Shown here piece after piece: positions 26,446-36,440 of a stretch of DNA of 37,617 bases; position 1 is the first letter of the stretch, and each line of letters begins with the position of its first letter. The stretch is from Thermoproteota archaeon (GTDB taxonomy: Archaea; Korarchaeota; JAOZGF01; JAOZFZ01): the NCBI GenBank assembly GCA_027491455.1, contig JAOZFL010000182.1:1-37617 (forward strand). Reading direction: 5' to 3'. The notes under the pieces were generated by a model. The model saw only the letters and a program-made list of their open reading frames with translations. It searched no databases and was not told where the DNA came from. A program made the translations under genes and the position numbers.

Positions 26446-29400
26446 ATGGTCACCTCTATCTTTGTTTCAAGTTCCTTTAACCTAGTCATTACTTTCTTCT
26501 CCGTGGTTTCTATTTCTTTTATTTCTTTTCTTTCTTTCATTCTTATTAGCTCAAATATTTCCTTTATTTTCCTTATTTCTTCGATGGGTGTTCCCTGCCT
26601 TACAAGTTCTCTAGCTTTTCTGTAGAAGTCCATTATTGTGTTAAGCATTTTTGCTTGTTTTTCAGGTAGACAGTAGGAGTCTATGGGGCTGAAGGCGTTT
26701 TGCATGAGGAATCCTTCTTTGACAACGTTGGCAGCTAGCAATGTGAGTTGCTGCTCGTCTGGTAGGGCGGCTTCTCCTATTATCCTAGCTATTTCCTCTA
26801 CTCTTTCTGCTTCTGTTAGGAGACTAAGCATTTCTTCTCTGTCGTCGTACCATGTTGGGAACTGCTTAATCCACCAGTCCTTAAGTATGTCTACGTATTT
26901 TGAGTAACTTACTATCCAATTTATGGCTGGAAAGTGTCTTCTGAATGCTAAATCTTTGTCTAGGGCCCAAAATACACTTATGAACCTCTTTGTATGCTGG
27001 GTGACCGGTTCTGAGAAATCTCCTCCCGGCGGCGAAACAGCCCCCATTATGGTGAGGGAACCTATCCAGTCTTTGCTACCCATCAGTTTTGCTCTTCCAG
27101 CTCTTTCATAGAATTCAGCTATTCTTGATGGAAGGTAGGCGGGAAATCCTCTTTCAGCAGGCATTTCCTCTAGTCTACCTGAAATTTCCCTGAGGGCTTC
27201 AGCCCACCTTGAAGTTGAATCTGCTACTAGGGCGACGTCGAAGCCTTGGTCTCTGTAGTATTCTCCTAGAGTTGCTCCTATGTATATACTTGCTTCTCTG
27301 GCTGCTACGGGCATGTTACTTGTATTTGCAATCATTATAGTTCTTTCAATCAATTTTTTACCGGTTCTAGGGTCTTCAAGCTCAGGAAACTCGGTTAATA
27401 CATCTGTCATTTCATTTCCTCTTTCACCGCAACCAACATAAATTATGACCTGTGCATCAGCCCATTTAGCTATTTGATGAAGCATAACTGTGTTATGTAG
27501 GAAAAATGGGCCTTCACCACCTATGAAGTTATGCTCCTCCGGTACTGTGAAGTCATAGACTATTGAGGGCCTATCTATAATTTTCTTTTTATCCACTCTG
27601 TCAATATAGACGTATTCAAGCATTTCTGCAACATACTTAAATCTCTTAAGCATGCTGTCCTCTATTTCTCCTAATGTTTCATACAGGGCTGAAACGATTT
27701 CCCTAAAGGTTTCCACTGTAGGTTTCTCTCCTAGTTTAATATAGTTGTTTATCTTTATCTTTCTTTTTCTAAGTTCTTTTTCAACTTTAAACTTTTTAAC
27801 GATGTAACTTAACATTTCTCTGTCCAGTGGAACCATGTCAACAGGGCAGCATCTCTCTTCTCCGTCTTCAATGTATCTTTTTATTTTTTCGAAAAATTTG
27901 TGTCCTTCAATGTTCGGCATAACGTTCAACAGCTTTTTCAGGTTTCTTTTTCCTTCTATAAATATTCTGTAATATCCTTTCTGTCTTCTCATTCTGTATA
28001 GTATTCCGAATCTTGTGAGAAGATAGGATAAGTCAATCCACATTTCTTTGCTTGCAGTGCCTATTTCCAAAGTGTACTTGTAGAATGTTCCATCCCCTAA
28101 GATATAACCCTTCAGAAAAGCCGCTGAAATGGGCTGTTTCGAAATTTTAATGGCTTCAGGTATTTTGCACTTCTCGGATTTCCTTTTTTTAGGTATCCCT
28201 AAGTTCTCCAGAAGTTTAACAAGTAAGCTGTTATGTATAACTACATATTTAACAGTCCTTTCTTCTCCAAAGGCTGAATTTAGATTGAAAAGTTTTAAAC
28301 AAAGCTTCCTAAACCTTTCAAGCAAAGCTTTGTCGTTATTGAAGAAATAAACGGATCGCTCTCCTTTTATCATCCCATCTGAAAGCAATAAACCTATAAA
28401 CTCAGCGAATTCTTCATTTAAATTTTCAGGTATTTTTAAAGGTTCACTTGTAGTTTCAGATTTGAAAACCATTGATTTAAGTTTTCCACCTGAAATGCTA
28501 CATAGCTTCTCGATAAACTCTGCGGTTGGATTTGTTCTTCTATGATAGTAGTTCATCAAGGTACCATAGTTTATTTTAAGTTTTTCTGCGATTTTTGACA
28601 AAGTCTCTCTTTCTCTCAGTTTATCTATCATCTTAACCATTTTATTTAACAGGTCTTCATCCTTCACTCTAACATTTTTCGGTAGGTAAGGTAATATCCC
28701 AACTTCTGAACCTTCATGTGGTATAAGCCTAGGGGCAACTATGTAGTCCCCCTCCTCCACTTTTCCGGCTGGGATCTCCCTAACTGTGAGATCTTTGTTG
28801 AAAATGAAGAGCTTATGACTGGGGGTTACCTTCACGCTTCTCCCGCTTCTAGTCCTGATTTCTATGAGTTTATCGGTGTAGCCTTGATAATTTAGAGTCG
28901 CAGTGCTCTCCTCTATTCTTCCATTTCTCAGAGAGTAAAGCTTGTATGGTTCTGAGGGGTTAATGAAACATTCGTATCCATCATTTATAAACACTCCTCT
29001 TTCAGCAGATGCTTCAAAAAGCTTTTCAATAGGTTTAACACCTCCATTTTTCAGGAGGACCGGGGTATCTGGACTTATACACTTCCCTGTCCCGAATCCT
29101 CCTGGTATAGCCGCTGTTCCCCCTTTAGGTATGGGGAAAACAGTGTCTATTATTCTTTGCCCTGTGAGTAGGGGTTCTGTTAATCTTAGCCTTTCCTTCA
29201 CAGGTCTTGGGACCCTGACAGGCCATTCCTGCTTCATGTAAAGTTCTCTTTTCTCTCCTTCAGGTGTTTTAATTATCCCTATGGGTTCCTCGATGGTATG
29301 TTTTCCCTCTGTTACCTCTAATATTTCTCCCCTGAGGTTTAGTGGGACGAGGACTCTGTGTAGGATGATGCTTGTCTCCTGGACAGTCCCTATTATGTCT

Positions 29401-29798
29401 CCTCCTCGAACCTTTTCTCCTTCACTCACAGCAGAAGTGAACTCCCATTTTTTCCCCCTTGAAAGGGGGGCAGCAGTTACACCTCTCCTTATCATGTACC
29501 CTGTTTTTTCTCTAATTGCTTCCAGGGGTCTTTGAATGCCATCGAAGACCATTCCTATGAGGCCGGGTCCTAGTTCAGCTCTTAAGGGTTTACCGGTCCT
29601 GTAAACATTTTCACCTGGTTTTATGCCGCTTGTGCTTTCATAGACCTGTATAACAGCTTTCGTCCCTGTTAAACGGATGATTTCCCCTATTAGTTTTTCT
29701 TCCCCTACATGGACGACTTCCCCTATTTCTGAGCCATACATATTTTCAGCCCATACAACGGGGCCTGAAACTCTTTCTATTACCCCTATTTCCATCAT
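26442..29798 (-). CDS. atpA: A/V-type ATP synthase subunit A, interrupted by an in-frame intein
   Basis: N-extein ...[15 protein letters not shown] (239 aa) and C-extein [28 protein letters not shown]... (349 aa) give a normal ~588-aa A subunit; intein between. Confidence 0.97.
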   Translation of the reverse strand: MMEIGVIERVSGPVVWAENMYGSEIGEVVHVGEEKLIGEIIRLTGTKAVIQVYESTSGIKPGENVYRTGKPLRAELGPGLIGMVFDGIQRPLEAIREKTGYMIRRGVTAAPLSRGKKWEFTSAVSEGEKVRGGDIIGTVQETSIILHRVLVPLNLRGEILEVTEGKHTIEEPIGIIKTPEGEKRELYMKQEWPVRVPRPVKERLRLTEPLLTGQRIIDTVFPIPKGGTAAIPGGFGTGKCISPDTPVLLKNGGVKPIEKLFEASAERGVFINDGYECFINPSEPYKLYSLRNGRIEESTATLNYQGYTDKLIEIRTRSGRSVKVTPSHKLFIFNKDLTVREIPAGKVEEGDYIVAPRLIPHEGSEVGILPYLPKNVRVKDEDLLNKMVKMIDKLRERETLSKIAEKLKINYGTLMNYYHRRTNPTAEFIEKLCSISGGKLKSMVFKSETTSEPLKIPENLNEEFAEFIGLLLSDGMIKGERSVYFFNNDKALLERFRKLCLKLFNLNSAFGEERTVKYVVIHNSLLVKLLENLGIPKKRKSEKCKIPEAIKISKQPISAAFLKGYILGDGTFYKYTLEIGTASKEMWIDLSYLLTRFGILYRMRRQKGYYRIFIEGKRNLKKLLNVMPNIEGHKFFEKIKRYIEDGEERCCPVDMVPLDREMLSYIVKKFKVEKELRKRKIKINNYIKLGEKPTVETFREIVSALYETLGEIEDSMLKRFKYVAEMLEYVYIDRVDKKKIIDRPSIVYDFTVPEEHNFIGGEGPFFLHNTVMLHQIAKWADAQVIIYVGCGERGNEMTDVLTEFPELEDPRTGKKLIERTIMIANTSNMPVAAREASIYIGATLGEYYRDQGFDVALVADSTSRWAEALREISGRLEEMPAERGFPAYLPSRIAEFYERAGRAKLMGSKDWIGSLTIMGAVSPPGGDFSEPVTQHTKRFISVFWALDKDLAFRRHFPAINWIVSYSKYVDILKDWWIKQFPTWYDDREEMLSLLTEAERVEEIARIIGEAALPDEQQLTLLAANVVKEGFLMQNAFSPIDSYCLPEKQAKMLNTIMDFYRKARELVRQGTPIEEIRKIKEIFELIRMKERKEIKEIETTEKKVMTRLKELETKIEVTI
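27492..29081 (-). mobile_element. 530-aa VMA intein with LAGLIDADG homing endonuclease, in the Walker A motif (GTGK|T)
   Basis: Cys1 [14 protein letters not shown]; block [23 protein letters not shown]-like [12 protein letters not shown] and [12 protein letters not shown]; block [15 protein letters not shown]; terminal HN followed by +1 Thr. Confidence 0.95.
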
Positions 29799-29811
29799 TT
29801 AACCGACACCT

Positions 29812-30432
29812 TTACCCATATATGTTTTTGAGTATAATGTTTCTTAGATCTTCTTTCATAGATTTCACTCTGGCCTCTATTGTGTTTATGAGGATTCTTC
29901 CACCGTTAGGTGTCTTCATGGTGTAGCCTCCAATGGTTTTGATGGGTGGGCCAAGGGTTAGTTTGATGTTTAAGCTATTCTCCCTTAGTTTCTCAGATAT
30001 CTTTTTCAAGCCTTCTCTTTCAAGCCAAGCTCTGTCTTCCTCATTGGCTGAAATTACTGCTTCATGATGGTTGAGGTTTTTAAGCGAGTCGATGATCCAT
30101 GAAACCATGGTTTCCCTGTATTTTTCCCTTTTAGAGCTTATTACTTCGGGTATTTTGTTCATTGTCTCGTTGATTAGGCTATTGACGATTTTTTCTCTCT
30201 CAGCTAGGTATCTTCTTTTCTCATTGAGGGTTATGAGGGCAACTTCAGCCTTTGTCCTTTCCCTTGCTTCTTCCAAAATTCTTTTCTTGCTTATATCCCT
30301 TATTTTCTCTGCTTCTGCTTCTGCTCTTCTCAATATATCACTTGCTTTCTCCTTTGCCTCCTTTAAAATCTGATTTACTTCTTGCTTAACTGATGATTCA
30401 ATCTCTTTGAGCAGAGGTTTCAAGGTTTCCAT
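29812..30432 (-). CDS. atpE: A/V-type ATP synthase subunit E
   Basis: N-terminal coiled coil (IESSVKQEVNQILKEAKEKASDILRRAEAEAEKIRDISKKRILEEARERTKAEVAL) and C-terminal GGYTMKTPNGGRILINTIEARVKSMKEDLRNIILKNIYG. Confidence 0.92.
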   Translation of the reverse strand: METLKPLLKEIESSVKQEVNQILKEAKEKASDILRRAEAEAEKIRDISKKRILEEARERTKAEVALITLNEKRRYLAEREKIVNSLINETMNKIPEVISSKREKYRETMVSWIIDSLKNLNHHEAVISANEEDRAWLEREGLKKISEKLRENSLNIKLTLGPPIKTIGGYTMKTPNGGRILINTIEARVKSMKEDLRNIILKNIYG

Positions 30433-30752
30433 TAAACACTACCTCCCAAAATCTCACTTATTAGTTTACTCAGAATCCCTTCTCTTTTCTCCTCGAGTTT
30501 CTTTTTTATTTTAGCTATTTTATTGTCTGTTTCCCTTTTTATTTGTTCTATGTGTTCTTTGGCTACTTCTTCGAGTTTCCTTACTTCATCCGTGAACTCG
30601 GTTTTCTTTGCATCTTCAACTATTGCCTTTGCCTTTCTTTTCGCTTCACCCATTATCTCTTCAGCTTCACTTTTAGCTCTCTCTATTTCAGCTATAAACT
30701 TTTCCTCTTCAGATATTAAATGTTCTATTTCCCTGAAGCTTACTTCTGCCAT
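30432..30752 (-). CDS. A-type ATP synthase subunit H (peripheral stalk)
   Basis: Short, entirely coiled-coil 106-aa ORF between F and E: IEHLISEEEKFIAEIERAKSEAEEIMGEAKRKAKAIVEDAKK... Confidence 0.85.
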   Translation of the reverse strand: MAEVSFREIEHLISEEEKFIAEIERAKSEAEEIMGEAKRKAKAIVEDAKKTEFTDEVRKLEEVAKEHIEQIKRETDNKIAKIKKKLEEKREGILSKLISEILGGSV

Positions 30753-31072
30753 TAAAGCTTCACCTCAGCTCCAACAGCTGTACTAATTAAATCTGTAAGT
30801 TCCTTCCTCCTTAAACCTCTGGATCCCTTGAAGGACGATGCGATGATGATCAGTGGTATAACCCTTTTCTCATCCTCTCTTATCCTCCTCCTTTCTTTCT
30901 CCAAGGAAAGAGCATCTTCTTCACTTAGAATTATCGCCCCGAAATTTTTGTCGTTTATCAAGTTTTTAAAGACCCTCCTCAGTTCATCTCTGTCCTTTAC
31001 AGGGAAGCCGATTGCTCCTGCCAACATAAAAGCTGCAACCCAGTGTTCATCGCCTACCACGGCTACTTTCAA
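30752..31072 (-). CDS. atpF: A/V-type ATP synthase subunit F
   Basis: MKVAVVGDEHWVAAFMLAGAIGFPVKDRDELRRVFKNLINDKNFGAIILSEEDA...VIPLIIIASSFKGSRG. Confidence 0.9.
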   Translation of the reverse strand: MKVAVVGDEHWVAAFMLAGAIGFPVKDRDELRRVFKNLINDKNFGAIILSEEDALSLEKERRRIREDEKRVIPLIIIASSFKGSRGLRRKELTDLISTAVGAEVKL

Positions 31073-31110
31073 TTAGCTTCACCCATCAAATGTGCATCCA
31101 GTGGATATCT

Positions 31111-31148
31111 GAACCGCTAATAGCTGCTAAATTATCTTTAAGCGGTTC
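31111..31148. promoter_or_regulatory. Inverted repeat upstream of the ATP synthase operon
   Basis: GAACCGCT (31111-31118) and AGCGGTTC (31141-31148), perfect 8-bp arms with 22-nt spacer, 39 nt upstream of the atpF start. Confidence 0.4.
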
Positions 31149-31672
31149 CAATATAAACCTAGAACAAAATAAATAAATATGTTTTCAAATTTTTAAAGTT
31201 AAATAATCTACCTCAAAGCTGATTTCCTATGCTTAAATTTCTTCAATTTTAAAGGTAATTTACCTTTTAGGATGGCCCGGCATATCTCTAAAGGAAATGA
31301 AGACTTAGTTTACTTCATCACGCGGCCTCGCTCAACCTTGTTTTACATGAGATGCAAAGCTTCATGAAGAAGCCTTGAAATACCTTGTTTGTTTTTCAGA
31401 AGCCAGAAGAGAATCCTTGTTGCTTCATAAGAAGCCTCGAGTTGATGATCCTAAGGGAAATGTATTTACAACTGCATTTAGGTTTGTCCCTTGAACTACC
31501 CCTTTAATAAGTGGTTTATCTTGAGCGTGGTTGATTTATTAGCTGAGGTTTTTTGAAATTTAACATCTTTAAAGCAAAATTCATGAGGTTTTCTGTATAA
31601 AAATTGTTCAGTTAAAATAGGCCTGCTCGGTATCTTTTATCTTTTTAAAGAAAGATTTTTAAAGTATCTATA

Positions 31673-31689
31673 TAAGTATTTTATACTTA
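31673..31689. promoter_or_regulatory. Palindrome TAAGTAT-TTT-ATACTTA overlapping the TATA-like element of the HTH-ThiN gene
   Basis: Perfect 7-bp arms, 3-nt spacer; 37 nt between its end and the TTG start at 31727; adjacent CTATATAAG. Confidence 0.45.
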
Positions 31690-31726
31690 ACTTGATTTCG
31701 CAAATTTTAAAAAATAGTTTGGATTT

Positions 31727-32665
31727 TTGAGGGCTACTAAGTTGAGACCCCCATGTGAAGTTTTCGTGAAGGAAATTCTGCCTGAGCTTAGAACAGTTGT
31801 TGTGCAGAGGCTTGCAAGGGAGTACAATATGAAGCAAGTGGAGATAGCTCAGAGAATAGGGATAACTCAAGCCGCGGTAAGTCAGTATTTGTCAAGGAAT
31901 GAGCGATCTAGCTTGGACATAAGAACACTAGAGTTAGCGAACAGTTTAGCTGATTTCATAGTTTCTCAGAGGATCAGCGCCTGGGAAATCATGAAAAGGG
32001 TTTGTAACATATGCGGTGATTTAAGGAACAGAAAAACACTTTGCGAGGCGCATGTGACTCTTTATTCTGCTTTAAAGGATCTTGAACATTGCATATGCCC
32101 TGAGGCGACTCCTCCAAAGGATATCAGACCTGATAAATATGACGTTCTGATGAAAATGACTGATGCTGTTTATCTATTGGAGAACTCGGCATTTACCTAT
32201 AAATTGGTGCCTGAGGTAAGGATGAACATAGTGATGGCCGTTAAAGGTGCTGAAGACATAAAAGACATAGCAGCTGTCCCGGGTAGGTTAACTGTGATCA
32301 GAAACAAGGTTAAAGGCCTTGAAAAACCCAGGTTCGGGGCTTCAAAACATCTTTCAAGAGTTATCTTGGCTTACATGAAACATAGACCTGAGTTCGCAGC
32401 CTGTATAAATATTAGGAACACAGAGAACATAAGAAAGACTATCAAGAAATTGGGCTTCAAGTTAGCTGAAATCGACGAAGAAAAACTGAGCGTTGAAAAC
32501 AGGGAAAGAGATCTCTTAAGGGAAATAGAAATGGTTGCAGCTGAACAGAAAGTAGACGCCGTGGCTGATCCAGGGGGGAGATACATAGAGCCAGTGATCT
32601 ACTTGTTTGGGGTTGACGCTGAAGATGTTGCTAGGAAAGCGATCAGGATAGCTGATAAACTATGA
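31727..32665 (+). CDS. thiR: HTH-ThiN fusion, ThiR-type thiamine regulator (TTG start)
   Basis: N-terminal Xre-like HTH MKQVEIAQRIGITQAAVSQYLSR; Cys-rich linker CNICGDLRNRKTLCEAHV...HCICPEA; C-terminal ThiN-like domain FGASKHLSRVILAYMKHRPEFAACINIRNTENIRKTIKKLGF...VADPGGRYIEPVIYLFG. Confidence 0.82.
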   Translation: MRATKLRPPCEVFVKEILPELRTVVVQRLAREYNMKQVEIAQRIGITQAAVSQYLSRNERSSLDIRTLELANSLADFIVSQRISAWEIMKRVCNICGDLRNRKTLCEAHVTLYSALKDLEHCICPEATPPKDIRPDKYDVLMKMTDAVYLLENSAFTYKLVPEVRMNIVMAVKGAEDIKDIAAVPGRLTVIRNKVKGLEKPRFGASKHLSRVILAYMKHRPEFAACINIRNTENIRKTIKKLGFKLAEIDEEKLSVENRERDLLREIEMVAAEQKVDAVADPGGRYIEPVIYLFGVDAEDVARKAIRIADKL

Positions 32666-33988
32666 ACACTTCACTCTTGAAGCTAGTGCTTCACATGTAA
32701 TCTTTAGCGGGTGTCTAAGGGTTGAAAGGGGTGGGCAGTATGAAAACTCAACGTCGTCAATCTCAGCTACGTTAATTTTTTTCCTAATCAAGAAGCCGCC
32801 TAGATTTATTATTTCAGATACGTCTGAGCCTATGGCTTGGATGCCTAGGATTTTTCCTTCTCTATTGGCTAAAACCTTTACCTGTGTAGGGGTCTTTGAG
32901 AAAATTTTTTCCCGTGTATACCCTCTGTATTTAAAGGAAATTGTTTTTATGCCTAGTTTTTTGGCTTCTACACCTGTGAGACCAACTGCACCATACTCTA
33001 AACCGAATGCATGGCTTATGAAAGCTGGTAAAGCCCCCTTATAAATGGCTTTTCCACCCGCCGAGTTTATTCCAGCTACTTTTCCCTCTTCATAGGAGGT
33101 AGTTGCAAGCATCCAAGATCCTTTTATCCCTGTCAGGAAATGTTTTGACTCTGCACAGTCCCCAGCTGCATAAATATCTTCTATGTTTGTCTCCATTCTT
33201 TCATTTACATCTATTCCCTTGTTCCTGCCTAAAGATATATTTGTCTCCTCAACTAATTGAACATTTGGCTTCACCCCGGTTGAAAGCAAAACCATGTCTG
33301 TTTTGATTTCCCCCTTGTCAGTTACAACTCCTTCAACCTTTTCCTCACCCATGATTTCCTCTACTCTTGTTTCTAACATAACTTTAACTCTGTTTTCTTC
33401 AGCTGCCATCTTCAGCGTTTCAGCTAGATCCCTGTCAAGTCTCCCTGGAAGTAGAGAGTTCATTATTTCAATCAATGTTACATTTAAACCTCTCTTCCTG
33501 AATGCAAAAGCAGTTTCCACACCTATCGCCCCTCCTCCTATGATTACTGCGTTGCTAGCTTCCTCTAAGCAAGCGTTGACCTCTAAGCAGTCTTCCAAGG
33601 TGTGAAGAGTGAATACTCTCCTTAAATTCGTCCCTGATATCGGGGGAATAAAGGGTTTGCTTCCTGTAGCGATCACAAGTTTACTGTATCTCAGTTTCAT
33701 CTTGCCGTTTAAAGTTGAAACTTGAACCACTTTATTTTCAGGGTCTATTTTCTCAGCTCTACTCCCCCTGAAGAAATGAATTCTTTCCTTCATAGAGTAA
33801 TCTTCTTTCACCAAGGATTCCGGTAATTTTAAGTTGTAAGCTATTACGTAAGGCATTAGACATGGATGAAAGATCCCCTTTTCTTTACTGTCGACCACAA
33901 CGACTTCCGCTTCTCTGTTTGTCATCATAGTGTAACGAGCTGCTGCTGAACCTGCTGTTCCATAACCTACTATCAATATTTTCTTCAA
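32660..33988 (-). CDS. FAD-dependent pyridine nucleotide-disulfide oxidoreductase (CoA-disulfide reductase / NADH oxidase-like)
   Basis: ILIVGYGTAGSAAARY, redox Cys in FHPCLMPYVI, KLVIATGSKPFIPPI, VIIGGGAIGVETAFAF, DIYAAGDCAE. Confidence 0.9.
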   Translation of the reverse strand: MKKILIVGYGTAGSAAARYTMMTNREAEVVVVDSKEKGIFHPCLMPYVIAYNLKLPESLVKEDYSMKERIHFFRGSRAEKIDPENKVVQVSTLNGKMKLRYSKLVIATGSKPFIPPISGTNLRRVFTLHTLEDCLEVNACLEEASNAVIIGGGAIGVETAFAFRKRGLNVTLIEIMNSLLPGRLDRDLAETLKMAAEENRVKVMLETRVEEIMGEEKVEGVVTDKGEIKTDMVLLSTGVKPNVQLVEETNISLGRNKGIDVNERMETNIEDIYAAGDCAESKHFLTGIKGSWMLATTSYEEGKVAGINSAGGKAIYKGALPAFISHAFGLEYGAVGLTGVEAKKLGIKTISFKYRGYTREKIFSKTPTQVKVLANREGKILGIQAIGSDVSEIINLGGFLIRKKINVAEIDDVEFSYCPPLSTLRHPLKITCEALASRVKCS

Positions 33989-34030
33989 TTCGTTTCACCT
34001 GTCAATCAACGCACAAGGACCTTAACAGGG

Positions 34031-34528
34031 TTAGTAGGGTCTATCTTTTATCTTTAAAGAGTAAGCCAATAGGTTCCCTATTAGATGAGAGATAGGTGTA
34101 ACTATTAAACCAGTGAGGAAGATCTCTATTTCTAAATCATAAGCGATCGAGAAAAACAGAGAGGCAAAAAGATAGAAATCTAATTGATCAAGTAGGGGGG
34201 CGGGTTCTCCTCTTTCAAGCTTAAGCCTCCTCTTCAAGAAAGAAGCGAAGATGTCGCCTAATATGGATCCTGAAGCCAAGGTTAACCCCTCCCCTAATCC
34301 GCAAAGCAGGAAACCCACAACTCCCCCAAAGAGAAACCCTCCTATGGCCCCCCTGAAGGTTTTCCCGTCTCCTAGAAGTCTTCTTCCATCTATAAACCTT
34401 TTTCCCAGGTCTAAAGGTTTTCCTCCTCCCAGCAACAAGGCGAAGCTGTTCGCAACGTACATAGGAGCGAGAAAACAGAAAACCTCGTATATAAACCCCC
34501 ATGGATAATAGTTAGTGGAAGTCGTCAA
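34031..34528 (-). CDS. carS: CDP-archaeol synthase (CarS, DUF46)
   Basis: PMYVANSFALLLGGGKPLDLGKRFIDGRRLLGDGKTFRGAIGGFLFG; GSILGDIFASFLKRRLKLERGEPAPLLDQLDFYL. TTG start, 17-nt overlap with tgtA. Confidence 0.93.
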   Translation of the reverse strand: MTTSTNYYPWGFIYEVFCFLAPMYVANSFALLLGGGKPLDLGKRFIDGRRLLGDGKTFRGAIGGFLFGGVVGFLLCGLGEGLTLASGSILGDIFASFLKRRLKLERGEPAPLLDQLDFYLFASLFFSIAYDLEIEIFLTGLIVTPISHLIGNLLAYSLKIKDRPY

Positions 34529-36356
34529 CCCCGAATACCTCTCTAACCTTCACGGCGGCTCCTCTACGGAAAAACTTCATTTCTTCACAACTCATCAAGG
34601 CTCTTCCATACCCTACAAGGTTCCATTCCTTATTCACTATGAAAACTTCTTCTGCAGCTCTAATTTCATGATCACAATCCAACACAAATTTTGCAAATAA
34701 ACTCCTCCCCTTCTTTAAAAATTGTATCGCTTCGTCCTTTGCAACAATGCAGTATTTTCCCCTTGGAAGAGATCTAAAAAGCCTTTTTACCCCCTCTCCC
34801 TTAAGCACAAACAAGCCTCTGCCAGGTACAAGTGTGGCTATTAACTCATCTCCTCTGTAAATCCTTCTAACCCTTCCAGTTTTCTTCGAAAACTCTATTT
34901 TCACATTTAAATCGAAAATTTTTCTTCCCACTCCCTTTCCATACTGGTAGTCCAATATTTCTCTTATCTTTTCTAAGGAGTTTCTTCCTCCTCTTTCTAA
35001 CCGGTAATCGCTGAAATCCTCTTTCAATTTTTCAAGTAGACAAGGGTCTTCAGGCACCTTGCAAGCCATGTTAAATGGGTAGGTTTCCCTAAGTGAAGAA
35101 GGCACCAGGCCAAATGGGTAAACTATTTCTCCTTCCGCTGGGAGAACCCTTTCCTTAAGTCTTTTCCTAGCCCTGATAAGTTCAGGTCTAAAAAAGCTTT
35201 CTCTACCTGAATAGATGAAAGTTCTTCCCTTGACCACTGGGTCGTATTTCTCCAGTAGATCAGAGTATTTTTCGATTAGGGAGAGACACTCATATAGTTT
35301 CGGGTGGCACCTTGCTCTTTCCTGCAACAAGTTGAGGAGAGACCCCTCTTTAATAGCTTGCTTAATCGTTTTAATCTCTTGAAGAGAAACCCAAAGGTTA
35401 TGTTCAGCTATCTTCTTGACTTTCTCCTCTTCAGGCATCTCAACTAATTCTTTTAGTTCTATTTGGGAGCAGATGGGACAAGAGCAGGGTAGGTAGCTGA
35501 GGTTTTCGATTTTCCTTGTGCCAATAAGAGTCATGTACCTGTGTTGCTTTGCATACAGACTGTAGGCTGCAGAGTCAAATATATCGCAGCCGAAAGCTAC
35601 TGAGAAAGCAAAGAAAATTGGGTGGCCGGCCCCGAATAGATGGATAGGTTTATTGATTGGGATTTCAAGTTTTACAGGTATCACTTGACGCTCAATTATT
35701 TTACGGAACTCATAGCTCTCTAGAAAGGGGACCACTGTGCCAATAGCGTAGATGTCAAAGGGAAACCTAGTCATTTCCCTGCAAGAAAACTTTATTAGGT
35801 CTGGGAAACTTCCTCCCTGTATAGGGCCTACCCACAGGGTGCCGCTGGAAATGTTCATTTCAGAGAACTCTTTTGCTCTTTTTATGGTTTCCTTTACGGC
35901 TTTTAGGGTTTCTTCTCTTCCACCGTAAACGGGGACATCCAAGATAACTGCTATGTCACTTTCTATGTCTCTTTGGAAGAAAACGATGTCTCTGTTTGAA
36001 ACTTCTATGTCACCGTATGAGTAAAGCTGATATGCACCTGAATCCGTCATAACTGGAATGTTGACCCCTAATAAACCGTGAACACCTTTTTTTAGCGCTT
36101 TCTCCCTTAGGTCAGGTTTTTTCCAAATAATGTAGGCATTTGTAATTAACAAGTCGACCTTAAACCTCTCCTGCAAATCTCTTGATGATATGACCTCAAT
36201 ATTGGGGTTGATGACTGGCATTAAGCAAGGGGTCTCAATAGATCCGGATTTGGTTTTCAGCAAACCAATCCTTCCTAGTCCTTCTTTAGCCTTTACCTCG
36301 AACATCAATCCACCCGAGGAAATTGAAAAATTTTCCTTAGCTTTAATCATTTTCAC
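34512..36356 (-). CDS. tgtA: tRNA-guanine(15) transglycosylase (archaeosine TGT) with C-terminal PUA domain
   Basis: MTDSGAYQLYSYGDIEVSN, LDVPVYGG, VGPIQGGSFPDL, GAGHPIFFAFSVAFGCDIFDSAAYSLYA, zinc site LPCSCPICSQIE, PUA FRRGAAVKVREVFGVD. Confidence 0.95.
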   Translation of the reverse strand: MKMIKAKENFSISSGGLMFEVKAKEGLGRIGLLKTKSGSIETPCLMPVINPNIEVISSRDLQERFKVDLLITNAYIIWKKPDLREKALKKGVHGLLGVNIPVMTDSGAYQLYSYGDIEVSNRDIVFFQRDIESDIAVILDVPVYGGREETLKAVKETIKRAKEFSEMNISSGTLWVGPIQGGSFPDLIKFSCREMTRFPFDIYAIGTVVPFLESYEFRKIIERQVIPVKLEIPINKPIHLFGAGHPIFFAFSVAFGCDIFDSAAYSLYAKQHRYMTLIGTRKIENLSYLPCSCPICSQIELKELVEMPEEEKVKKIAEHNLWVSLQEIKTIKQAIKEGSLLNLLQERARCHPKLYECLSLIEKYSDLLEKYDPVVKGRTFIYSGRESFFRPELIRARKRLKERVLPAEGEIVYPFGLVPSSLRETYPFNMACKVPEDPCLLEKLKEDFSDYRLERGGRNSLEKIREILDYQYGKGVGRKIFDLNVKIEFSKKTGRVRRIYRGDELIATLVPGRGLFVLKGEGVKRLFRSLPRGKYCIVAKDEAIQFLKKGRSLFAKFVLDCDHEIRAAEEVFIVNKEWNLVGYGRALMSCEEMKFFRRGAAVKVREVFGVDDFH

Positions 36357-36440
36357 CGGAATCGTTTAAAAAATGTCTATTTGACAGATAAGGAGTAAAC
36401 CCTTAAAAACCCTTTACTCAATAAAAACATTTATAGAGGC

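Noticed and set aside
26683-29535. Numerous + strand ORFs antisense to atpA/atpB/atpE/atpH/atpF
   Set aside because: Ser/Leu/Phe-rich translations are typical shadows of conserved coding sequence on the opposite strand.
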